From Prostheceraeus crozeri (Eukaryota > Platyhelminthes > Polycladida > Euryleptidae), in the NCBI GenBank assembly GCA_907163375.1, contig CAJQUW010008721.1:310001-374000 (forward strand): a stretch of DNA of 64,000 nucleotides, read 5' to 3'. The position numbers and the translations under genes are program-made. Positions 44,151 to 52,657 of this stretch are shown here, piece by piece; the first letter of the stretch is position 1; each line of letters begins with the position of its first letter. Under the pieces are notes generated by a model. The model had not been told where the DNA came from, made no database searches, and saw only the letters and a list, made by a program, of their open reading frames with translations.

Positions 44151-44729
44151 TGCCAGCTCATCGATTGGTCCTTCAATAACCACCTTCCAATCAATAAATC
44201 TAAGTGCTGTGTGATGGATATCAACACCAAAGGTCCATCCTTAACTACGGTGACCGTTGATGATGGAACTCCGCTACGTCAAGTGAACAGTGTACGCCTC
44301 CTGGGTGTAACCTTGTCATCTGATTTAAAATGGGACGTTCATGTCAACTTGGCTATCAAGAAAGCATCAAAGAGAATATTTGTCCTCAGGAATCTTCGAA
44401 AATCAAATTGTCCATCTGCCCTGATTTATAAAGCTCATACGTCTTTGGTTCGCTCCGTACTCTTATATGCATTTCCGAGTTTTTGTAATTTACCGTACAG
44501 ACTTTTCGCAAGGCTTGTACGTCTCGAGCGCAGGTGTTTCCGTTTTATAGGCAACACTAATTTCACTACCATCTCTACCGCTGGCAACAGCATGTGTACT
44601 AACCTCTTTCGACAAATTGAACAGTGCTCCGACCATCCGCTCAGAGAATTATTCGATTGTAGAGCAACACGCATTACTCGTAATCATCGACAGCTGCGAC
44701 CACCTAGACCAAGGTCAACGAGACTTTGA
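44151..44729 (+). pseudogene. LINE ORF2 C-terminal fragment
   Basis: An open frame from about 44151 to the stop at 44727-44729 begins inside the RT thumb: WSFNNHLPINKSKCCVM is the N-x-x-L-N-x-x-K-C/T block that follows the YADD box. VRLLGVTLSSDLKWDVHV and RSVLLYAFPSFCN follow. The tail LVRLERRCFRFIG and CSDHPLRELFD resembles that of the two larger LINEs in the window. The catalytic motifs are absent because the copy is 5'-truncated, as is common after incomplete reverse transcription. Confidence 0.85.
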
Positions 44730-44901
44730 AATTCCTTCATCCGCTTTGGTATTTGATATATCTCCGTTTTTTTTCACTTTCTCCTTCTCTCATAGTTTCT
44801 TCTTCTCTTTATTGTATGTTCTTCTGTTTCCATGTTGAGTGCTCGACCCATGCACAACATTATGAGACCTAATAAAGTTATTATTATTATTATTATTATT
44901 A
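44730..44901 (+). repeat. LINE 3' untranslated end with (ATT)n tail
   Basis: Pyrimidine-rich 3' sequence ends GAGACCTAATAAAGTTATT followed by ATT repeats to 44901. AATAAA is at 44870-44875. Confidence 0.8.
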
Positions 44902-45298
44902 AATTTTACATTCTGCATGCAATCATTTTTGTAATATGTGCAATTATAGTTCTTAAGCTTTGGTGAATTCATTTCAGTTTCAGAAAATGTTTAAGTCAAT
45001 TAGCTGCGCTGTTAATTATGTCAATTAACCTTACCTAGGGCCATAGCTCAAAATTTTCCCCTATTCAATACTATGAAACTTTCATCACCAGCCATGACGA
45101 CATGCTTAGTCATTGATTGATTCATATCGTATCATCTTCAATTGAGAACGTCAAATTAATCAGCCTTCATGGCATAGAATTGCCATATCCCATATCTATG
45201 ACTTTATGTTTTCGCTAACCAATGACAAAGACGCGTGTGTCATGCTATGTTCGAAATCTCAATGTGAAGTGGTACGATCGCTGCCTATCTTATTAACA
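44902..45298. other. no gene; left terminus of the DD41D element not found
   Basis: The left inverted repeat of the DD41D element should lie here. I searched for the sequence matching its right end (CAGGGTGTCCGTAAAGTCGC) and did not find it. Confidence 0.4.
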
Positions 45299-45620
45299 AT
45301 GGATCTTCAGACTCGGATAGAGATAGTTCAGTGCTTCTATGGATGCAATAGAAGTGCTACAGCTGCCCTTCGAATGTTTAAGACTCAAAGACGCATTCAC
45401 AAACATCCTTTTACAACAACATCGATTCCAAATATCATCAAAAAGTTTGAAGAAACTAGCAGCGTTCATGATAAACCTCGCAGTGGCCGTCCTACAATGG
45501 ATGACATGACAATTGCAACTGTGAATCGCGTCGTCGAGGAGAATAGTTCAAAATCAAAGCTAGGAGTCACGTCAGTTCGCAAAGTGGCTGAAGAGGTTGG
45601 TATCATTTCAAAAGTATCAC

Positions 45621-46215
45621 CAACACCTCTGTCGGTAGCGGACGGTTGTGTTCTGTTGGTTCTCTCGCGTCTGTGCATTACTTGCTCCAGCAGTGCAGCC
45701 ATTTTGTGGTCTTTTGCTATAATTTTGATATCAGAGTGTTTGCCCTGTCATCCTCATTACTAATATCTGGTTCCTGAGTTCACTGTATCATCTGGTCACA
45801 TGGTTTTTTTGCGTTTTTTTCTTGCCATGAAGAATTAATGTGAATGGTCATCAGTTTCCAGTTGCCTGTCTGCTGAATCGATCATAGCTATCTTATCTAT
45901 CTCGGATTTGCTGCAGTGTTTTCATTTTCTATAGTCCGCATACACAACGTGTATAGCCGACTGGTGTTGTACATTGCTTATTCAAGAGGTTTTAGTCTTT
46001 TGTTTGACAGACTGTCACGCCAATTTTCCGTCAAGTAATTGATTTTGCACTACATCATTTTGCACGACTTATCATTTGTGTTGATAGTCCATCTGTAAAG
46101 TGACAACTTTCATTGCTCGAGGTACTTGGTTCAATTTCACAAACCATCACATTTTTTTCACGAAAATCACTTGTCCTTTTTTTCCCTTTTCTCCTGTGAT
46201 TATATTGTTACAGCA
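45621..46215 (+). promoter_or_regulatory. LINE 5' untranslated region, presumed internal promoter
   Basis: About 595 bp between the host break and the ORF1 ATG contain no conserved frame and several T-rich runs. A full-length LINE must carry its promoter here; no specific element can be named from sequence alone. Confidence 0.45.
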
Positions 46216-46893
46216 ATGTCTAGAGAAACTCGTTCTTCTTCTCTGACAAACAGTATGTTCAATGAACTAAAGCTGCTAATCCAAGAGTCAAAGGAGGAAG
46301 TAGTAGATAGGCTAAAGGTGGAAATCAATGACCTCAAAGACACAATTGGGTCATTGAGGGCACGTGTGGAAGAATTAGAAGAGCAGAATCTATTTTTCCA
46401 GACCCATATAGCGAATTCAAATGAGCCTGCTGTCATGGAAGCAATAATCAAAGAAATCCACCGGCGAAAACAAAGGGAAACGAACATTGTCATATTTGGC
46501 TTGAAGGAACTTGAAAATGGCAGTCCTGTAGTAAGAAATGACTTCGATGCAGAGAAAATAAAGGAAATCATGAGCTCCATAGAGGTTGACAATGATGTAG
46601 ACATCATTGATCACAGACGCCTGGGAAAACCTAACTACAAGACTAAGTCACGACCTATCCGTTTGAGGCTGAAGGACGTTGGACAAAAATTCAAGGTACT
46701 TCGAAATGCAGCTAAACTGAGAAAAGTGCCATCTCTCTCAAGAGTGTTTGTGAAAAGTGACTTGACACCAGCTGAGCAACTGATAAGGAAACAGCTAGAG
46801 GATAATTTGCGTGAGCGTCGAGGTAACGGAGAAGATGTCGTTATACATCGGAACCGCATTGTGCTGAGAGAGTCATTGCAAAATTTTCACTAG
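46216..46893 (+). CDS. LINE ORF1 protein, intact
   Basis: From ATG 46216 (MSRETRSSSLTNSM) there are 225 codons before the stop. Residues 15-65 have leucine heptads and strong charge (LLIQESKEEVVDRL, LKDTIGSLRARVEELEEQN), predicting a coiled coil for trimer or oligomer formation. ERRKQ-like basic residues lead into TNIVIFGLKELENG, the start of an RRM-like fold. VDIIDHRRLGKPNYKTKSRP and ADLTPAEQ-type residues (SDLTPAEQLIRKQL) make up the C-terminal domain that binds RNA. In-frame sequence upstream to 46126 lacks an ATG and is untranslated. ORF2 follows in another frame about 20-75 bp downstream, so it is probably reached by reinitiation or an unconventional start. Confidence 0.85.
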   Translation: MSRETRSSSLTNSMFNELKLLIQESKEEVVDRLKVEINDLKDTIGSLRARVEELEEQNLFFQTHIANSNEPAVMEAIIKEIHRRKQRETNIVIFGLKELENGSPVVRNDFDAEKIKEIMSSIEVDNDVDIIDHRRLGKPNYKTKSRPIRLRLKDVGQKFKVLRNAAKLRKVPSLSRVFVKSDLTPAEQLIRKQLEDNLRERRGNGEDVVIHRNRIVLRESLQNFH

Positions 46894-46967
46894 AATTTTT
46901 ATCCAGAAAGAGTGCAAGCTGTCCGAAGTCTCATCCATGCAATCCTCCCTCAATATTCCTATCCAAT

Positions 46968-49547
46968 GTGCGATCATTATTCAAGAAGATGGACGATCTG
47001 TACTGTGCTGCCATGAAAACACAAGCGTCAATAATGTGCATAACGGAAACTTGGTTGAACAGCTCTATTCCGGATAGTCTTATCAACATATCGTCTTTTT
47101 CTCTTTTTAGAGCCGATCGTTCAAATCGCGTTGGTGGAGGTGTTTGCATCTATCTAAATGACAGAATAAAGGTTGTCAACTTACAAGCTTCACGACATAG
47201 TTTGAATTTTGAATCTGTGTGGCTCTTCCTTCCTTCACATGGAATACTTTTGAGCTGTATGTATATCCCACCAGCCATCAAAGCGGATGAGATGAGCAAA
47301 TTGCATACTTTTATTGTTGATGCAGTTGACGATTTTCTTGTGAAAGGCTATGGTCCTCATGTCATCCTTGCTGGTGATTTTAATAAACTCAATGTCAACC
47401 GTATTTGTTGTAGTCTTGGTTTATCACAACTCGTTAAGTTACCAACCCGCGGGAGGAACATTCTGGATGGTGTTCTAGTTGATCAGAACATCGCCTCATT
47501 GTATAAGTGCGAAGTTGTGTCTCCAATTAGCTCTTCTGATCATTTTTCACTACTTTGTGAAGCTGTGCATAAGCTTGCATGTCATTGTGTCCCAGTCATT
47601 TCATCAAAGAAAATTCTGGATTTGAGCCCACGTAATATCATGTCATTTGTGTCTGCATTGCAAAGTGTCAACTGGAGTGAATTTTATCACATGTCCTACA
47701 GCATTGATGAAAAATGTCAGATTTTTTATGATATCATTAATCTGTGTGTATCAGAGAACATCCCATTCAAGATGGTTCAATCATCGGTTAATGACAAGCC
47801 TTGGATGACCACTCACATAAAAGAATTGATCAACAAGCGTTGGACTGCTTTCAGATCTGCTGATATGGTTCAGTATGTGAATCTTCGGAACACAGTAAGA
47901 GAGGAGATCAAAAAAGCCAAGTTAAAGTGGGGCAAGAGATCCAAGAACTCTCCCAAGGAATTATGGAAAGTGACGAATGCAGTAATTGGAAGGATGTCAA
48001 GTGATCCTCTGCAAAGCATACTTGTGAACTATGAGACCATTGATGATGCTGCAAATGCCATCAGTTTGCAACTATGTGCTAGCTTCCAAGAAGAAGAGTT
48101 TTCCATGCCCAGCATTGATTCCGAAAATTTTCGTGATCAGTGGAACTTTGACGTAACCGTGGAAGAAGTTGAAAGAGAATTGTCTAGGCTAAACCCTGGT
48201 AAGGCCATTGGATCTGACCTCATTCCAAATACTCTCTATAAGAATGCATTTCTCGAGCTGGCACCTCCTTTGACTCACATTTTCAATGAATGCATCCGAA
48301 AGAGCTATTTTCCACGTGCATGGAAGCATGCCCACATATCCCCCGTTCCGAAAAAAGCCTCTCCAACCATCTGTGACTTGCGACCCATTTCGCTACTACC
48401 AGTACCTGGTGTAATTTTTGAACGCTTTGTTGTTAACTCGCTTCGTGACAGGCTTGAAAATGCAGCCGGTCCCTCGCAGCATGGAGCTAGGAGGCAAGCA
48501 TCTACCACCACGGCCTTGATTTGTCTTCATGATCAGGTGACAAAGTTGTTAGATCTTGACTCTGTGTTAGGTGTTCAATTGTTGATTTATGATCTTGCGA
48601 AAGCATTTGACAAGATAAGCCACAATTTGATTATTAGACGTCTCCTGCAATGTAATTTTCCTCTGGATTTTGTTCAATTTGTAATTTCATATTTGTGTGA
48701 GAGAACCCAAAGTGCTCGAGTTCGCTCTGTCATCAGTGAACCGCAGCGTGTAGTGTCTGGTGTGTCACAAGGTTCTGTGTTAGGACCGCAACTGTTCAAT
48801 TTGGCCATCGGAGATCTTAGACCAGTTTTTCCTTCCACCACCATTGTTCAGTATGTTGATGATGTTACTATCTGTGTACCTATTTACAAAAATAACACTA
48901 CCAAAGGCAATGTATTGCAAGAACACAACAATTTTATGTCATGGGCAAATGCAATGAATCTGAAGGTCAACACTCAGAAATCAAAGTGCATGTATTTTAA
49001 CAAAAGAAATGATTGTACACCTTGTATTGTTCCAGATTGTGAACTTGTCAAAGAGCAGCGTATACTTGGTGTAATTTGGTCGAATGATTTGCGTTGGCAG
49101 CTACATTTTGACCACATTTCTAAGCTTTTTGTCAAAAGATTGCACTGCATTAGAACTCTGAAATGCTTTTTGTGTAAGCCTGATTTGATCACTGTTTATA
49201 ACTGCATGTTGAGATCTTTGCTTGAATATTGTTCTCCTCTCTTTGTTGGCATGCCAAAATATCTGTCTAGTGACCTCAGTAAGTTACAGCGTCGAGCACA
49301 CAGAGTTATCTGCGGTATGGAGTGCGATTCGTCTTGTCTGGAGAACTTGGATGTCAGGAGACTCAGAGCTTCATTGAATCTGTTTGAAAAGTGCTCATCA
49401 CCAACTCATCCCCTGCATGACCTGGTTCCGCTCATCAGCACTCGAAGTGGACGGCCAATTCTATCATTCACAAGCACATCTCAACGACTCAACTCCTTCA
49501 TTGTATATGTGTCCTCTTTGCCGTACAGACATTTTGCTGACTGCTGA
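46968..49547 (+). CDS. LINE ORF2: APE endonuclease and reverse transcriptase, intact
   Basis: The frame is open from before 46968 (first ATG at 46989) to 49547, about 860 codons. The endonuclease blocks are all present: SNVRSL, ITETWL, GGGVCIYL, ILAGDFNKL, LPTRGRNILDGVL and SSSDHFSL, so the metal-binding and catalytic residues look unaltered. RT motifs are CDLRPISLLPVPG, IYDLAKAFDKIS, SGVSQGSVLGPQLF and VQYVDDVTI with the YVDD box. The thumb and C-terminal tail read RILGVIWSNDLRWQLHFD and LSKLQRRAHRVICGM. Residue order and tail match the ORF2 at 4497-7124 but the two are clearly diverged. With ORF1 and 5' region present this is the best candidate in the window for a recently active element. 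Confidence 0.93.
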   Translation: MRSLFKKMDDLYCAAMKTQASIMCITETWLNSSIPDSLINISSFSLFRADRSNRVGGGVCIYLNDRIKVVNLQASRHSLNFESVWLFLPSHGILLSCMYIPPAIKADEMSKLHTFIVDAVDDFLVKGYGPHVILAGDFNKLNVNRICCSLGLSQLVKLPTRGRNILDGVLVDQNIASLYKCEVVSPISSSDHFSLLCEAVHKLACHCVPVISSKKILDLSPRNIMSFVSALQSVNWSEFYHMSYSIDEKCQIFYDIINLCVSENIPFKMVQSSVNDKPWMTTHIKELINKRWTAFRSADMVQYVNLRNTVREEIKKAKLKWGKRSKNSPKELWKVTNAVIGRMSSDPLQSILVNYETIDDAANAISLQLCASFQEEEFSMPSIDSENFRDQWNFDVTVEEVERELSRLNPGKAIGSDLIPNTLYKNAFLELAPPLTHIFNECIRKSYFPRAWKHAHISPVPKKASPTICDLRPISLLPVPGVIFERFVVNSLRDRLENAAGPSQHGARRQASTTTALICLHDQVTKLLDLDSVLGVQLLIYDLAKAFDKISHNLIIRRLLQCNFPLDFVQFVISYLCERTQSARVRSVISEPQRVVSGVSQGSVLGPQLFNLAIGDLRPVFPSTTIVQYVDDVTICVPIYKNNTTKGNVLQEHNNFMSWANAMNLKVNTQKSKCMYFNKRNDCTPCIVPDCELVKEQRILGVIWSNDLRWQLHFDHISKLFVKRLHCIRTLKCFLCKPDLITVYNCMLRSLLEYCSPLFVGMPKYLSSDLSKLQRRAHRVICGMECDSSCLENLDVRRLRASLNLFEKCSSPTHPLHDLVPLISTRSGRPILSFTSTSQRLNSFIVYVSSLPYRHFADC

Positions 49548-49635
49548 TTTCCAATTTTTGAACTACTCACTGACAAGATTCAGACCTCATTTTTTTCTTG
49601 ATTTGTATGATTTTTATTCAACTGAAAATATATCT

Positions 49636-49654
49636 TTCTATTCTATTCTATTCA
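49636..49654 (+). repeat. LINE 3' pentanucleotide tail
   Basis: (TTCTA)n directly before the host DD41D sequence resumes at about 49662. Confidence 0.8.
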
Positions 49655-50239
49655 AGGACTAGTGTCCATAAAATCCTTCGGCATGAACTAAAACTTTACC
49701 CGAACAAATTACAAGTCGTGCAAGCACTTGAGCCGGCCGACAAGACAAAGCGCTTAGAGTTTGCGAGATGGCTTCTCGACAATCAGAATGTAATCGATGA
49801 CATTGTCTGATCTGACGAGGCGCATTTTTCACTCGATGGGATCGTTAACACGCACAATTGCCGTATCTGGTCAGATGTTAAGCCATCAACATGCATCTAA
49901 AAATCCCTTCATTCATCTAAGTTATGTGTCTGGATGGGATTTTCTGCTAAATTTGGACTACGACCTTTTTTCTTCTCCAACACAGTGACAGCTGATTCCT
50001 ATCTCCAGATACTTAAAGAGCAAGTGCGTCCTCAACTTGCGCAAAAGCGCAAATTGTCCTCCTGTATATTTATGCAAGATGGTGCCCCACCCCACTTTGC
50101 AACAAAGGTACGAAACTTCCTCGTCCAGACATTTGGTGATCGCGTGATAAGTCGAGGATGTGACCGAGAGTGGCCTCCACGTTCACCTGATTTGAATCCT
50201 CTCGACTTTTGGTTCTGGGGATGGATGAAAGCGAAGATA

Positions 50240-51553
50240 CGAAGGGTGATTGATAAGTTCGCGGCCTGACATAGAAAGCTTAAAGCCAGGCCATTATGCA
50301 CATGTGGATTGATACAATGGAATGTGCTGACGGCGCATGACGAGTGATCAGTCGATCCGGTGAACTGTTGGTAAGCCATAGCTACTTAACTCCAGTTACT
50401 AACTTATCAGTCAGTTAGTCAGATAAGTGTTGCGTAAGATGGATCACGTTTCAAATGGAGCTGTCATTCGTTATCTCGGCTTGAAAGGACTCACACCAAA
50501 GGAGATTCATGATGATATGGTTGGAACACTTGGTGAGAAAGCTCCGTCCTACACCACAGTCAAGAAGTGGGCTTCAGAATTCAAGCAAGGAAGAGAGAGC
50601 TTGGAAGATGATCCCCGTTGTGGAAGACCAGTGACAGTGAGCACAGAAGATGTGATCGATCATGTTCAAAAGATTATTCTTGATGATCGCCGTACAACCG
50701 AGCGAAAGATTGCCTTCGAACTGAAGATTTCACAAGAGCGTGTCCATAACATCATCCATCATGAACTTGGCATGAACAAAGTTTCCGCTCGATGGGTGCC
50801 ACGACTGCTCACACCAGAGAACAAACGAGCCCGCTTTCTCATCTCAAGGGACAACCTGGCGCTGTTCGTGAGAGATCCTGAAAATTTCATGGACCGGTTC
50901 ATTACGATGGATGAGACTTGGGTTCACCACTATCAGCCAGAGTCGAAAGAACAATCGAACCAATGGAAGCACCCAGGATAACCAACTCCGCGGAAACCCA
51001 AGGTCACCAGGCCCGCTGGAAAGGTCATGGCCTCCATTTTTTGGGATTCGAAGGGAGTTTTGTTGTTGGACTTCCTAGAGACTGGTCGGACAATTACTGG
51101 CGAGTACTATGCTCATTTGTTGCAGCAGTTATGAGTGCAGATCAAGATCAAGCGGAGAGGGAAGCTCACGAAAGGCGTGCTCTTCCATCAAGACAATGCG
51201 CCTGCTCATACCTCCGCTACCGCCATGTCTGCCATCCAAGTTTGTGAGTTTGACATCATTTCCCATCCACCCTATTCTCCTGATCTGGCACCATCGGACT
51301 TTCATCTCTTCCCAAAAATGAAATTGGAGCTCAGTGGTCAGCACTTCGCATCCAACAGTGACGTCATGGAGGCCGTTGAGGAGTATCTGGACTACAAAGA
51401 CTCACACTTCTATGAGCAAGGGATCCGCGCATTGCAGCACCGTTGGGTTAAGTGCGTTGATTGTATGGGCGATTATGTCGAAAAATAAATATGTATCGTA
51501 TGCGAAATATGCTTTTTTCTATATCGGGCCGCGAACTTTTCAATCACCCCTCG
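50240..51553 (+). mobile_element. mariner (DD34D) element inside the DD41D transposase gene
   Basis: The left end CGAAGGGTGATTGATAAGTT and the right end (complement) CGAGGGGTGATTGAAAAGTT are inverted repeats of at least 27 bp that continue into CGCGGCC. TA flanks both sides (50238-50239, 51554-51555). Length is 1314 bp, the usual size for mariner. Excising it and one TA restores the host reading frame (KAKI then YHHGK). Confidence 0.95.
50439..51488 (+). pseudogene. mariner transposase with two internal stops
   Basis: One frame of 350 codons runs from ATG 50439 to the stop at 51486-51488. TAA at 50979-50981 and TGA at 51132-51134 interrupt it, and there is no frameshift. Residues 1-110 form the two helix-turn-helix motifs (HVSNGAVIRYLGLKGLTPKE; SYTTVKKWASEFKQG; CGRPVTVSTED). 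MDETWVHHYQPESK carries the first aspartate, FHQDNAPAHTS the second and YSPDLAPSDFHLF the third. I count 34 residues between the last two, DD34D, as in classical mariner. The HQDNAPAH and SPDLAPSD blocks and the length (Mos1 is about 345 residues) make this a confident call. Confidence 0.93.
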
Positions 51554-51897
51554 TATACCATCATGGTAAGCCACACAGCCTGGACCAGTTGAGTGAGAAG
51601 ATCACTGATATCTGCAATGAAGTCACACGCGAAGAATTTGCCGCTGGTGTTTTCGATATTATTCGGCGATTGACTGCAGTGATTGATTGCGATGGCAATC
51701 ATTTCGAACACTTGATTTGAACATTTTAATCATCAAATATTGGCTTCTTACTGTTAGATTCGTAAATTCCCCTTTATGTTGCACAATATAACATGGCTTG
51801 TGATAAAAAAGTTTATTGCTTGCTCATGTAGATATTCAATTTAAAAGTCAAGCGACTTTACGGACACCCTGTATAAACGACTTTCATAGAAAAATTA

Positions 51898-52425
51898 CAG
51901 TTATATTGGTCTGACAACGAGATGTCTTGGTATCCGAATCAAAGAGCACTATCCCAAGTAATAGGTCCGTCAAGAAAGAAAGTGTATCTTGGAATCCCAT
52001 TTCTGGGAGACAGATTTCATTCATTAGTCTCGAAAAAACTAAGTGAATCAATTTCTAGAACAATTTACTCATCACAGCTTGTTGTTTTGCCTCAGACAAT
52101 GAAGATCGCTTGTGGTTCTTTGAAGGATCCAATTCCTCTCGTTGATCGATCAAACGTCTGTTACAGTTTCAAATGCGACTGCGGATGCAGTTACATTGGT
52201 CTGACAACGAGATGTCTTGGTATCGGAATCAAAGAGCACTATCCCAAGTGGGAAGCAACAAGATTGAGAGACACCAAAGATCAAAGCAGCTCAATATGCA
52301 AGCATCTCCGGACATAACATCGAGTCCCATTTCTCTGTCACTGCATGCTGCACAAATGCGCAACATGTGAAGATCACTGAGGTCATTTTACAAAAACGAT
52401 TCAAGCTTTCATCTCCTCTATGTTA
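51898..52425 (+). pseudogene. Penelope-like element, RT C terminus and GIY-YIG
   Basis: The open frame reads KVYLGIPFLGDRFHSLVSKK, then IACGSLKDPIPLVDRSNVCY (the L-x-K-D...R-S-N-V-V-Y-like link between RT and nuclease). The GIY-YIG core YSFKCDCGCSYIGLTTR follows, with IKEHYPKW and SSICKHL. After a shift near 52315 the end continues IESHFSVTACCTNAQHVKI and ITEVILQKRFKLSS. The RT catalytic half is missing. The first 62 bp (51898-51959) duplicate 52188-52249. It begins 26 bp after the right end of the DD41D element. Confidence 0.82.
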
Positions 52426-52657
52426 ATTTTCTGTAGTCCTGCAATGTCTCGATTTCAGTATACTCGATTTCTTTACTTAAAGTCATTGGAAGAAAAGGCT
52501 GCTTTAAATTTTTGAAATCTCGTTTGCCGAAATCTGCCGTCAAAGATTTAGATGCGCTTTTGACGTTGAGATGCCGCATTATTAGAACTAATTTATCAAT
52601 TTCATTCTTAAAGAGGCGTATTTCCTTCGAATTGGTTCCCAAATGTGTTATATACAC
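52418..52657 (-). other. minus-strand frame next to the Penelope fragment
   Basis: An 80-codon frame (HLGTNSKEIRLFKNEIDKLV, then LTADFGKRDFKNLKQPFLPM) lies tail to tail with the GIY-YIG fragment. It is charged and could be the N-terminal part of an inverted Penelope copy, as in intron 2 of the ependymin-like gene, but no diagnostic motif is visible. Confidence 0.3.

Larger units (their letters stand above)
45621..49660 (+). mobile_element. LINE, apparently full length, two open ORFs
   Basis: About 4.0 kb inserted into codon sequence of the DD41D transposase: host reading stops after GGTATCATTTCA near 45618 and resumes at AGTGTCCATAAAATCC near 49662. It comprises about 600 bp of 5' region, ORF1 (46216-46893), ORF2 (46968-49547), a short 3' UTR and a (TTCTA)n tail at 49636-49654. 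No long target duplication is visible, in keeping with many CR1-like insertions. Confidence 0.88.
45299..51720 (+). pseudogene. DD41D transposase, split by two insertions
   Basis: Segment 1 (45299-45618) opens with ATG and gives the N-terminal helix-turn-helix: DLQTRIEIVQCFYGCNRSAT, then PRSGRPTMDD and VRKVAEEVGI. Segment 2 (49662-50239) resumes in register with SVHKILRHELKLYPNKLQVV. A tryptophan codon ahead of SDEAHF has become TGA (49808-49810) and another stop lies after SDVKPSTCI. The catalytic blocks are SDEAHFSLDG, FMQDGAPPHF and SPDLNPLDFWFWG. I count 41 residues between the second and third aspartates (DD41D). Segment 3 (51556-51720) continues YHHGKPHSLDQLSEKITDIC and ends at a TGA at 51718. 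Two point stops plus two insertions make it dead. The 45206-45763 frame past 45618 is LINE sequence. Confidence 0.9.
45200..51871 (+). mobile_element. DD41D (rosa-like) transposon carrying a nested LINE and mariner
   Basis: Three host segments (45299-45618, 49662-50239, 51556-51720) encode one transposase when the LINE (about 45621-49660) and the mariner (50240-51553) are removed. The right end is the complement of CAGGGTGTCCGTAAAGTCGC, ending at 51871, followed by TA. The left end is not identified, so the start given is approximate. Confidence 0.85.

Noticed and set aside
44790-44972. minus-strand frame with a run of asparagines
   Set aside because: It is the translation of the (ATT)n LINE tail.
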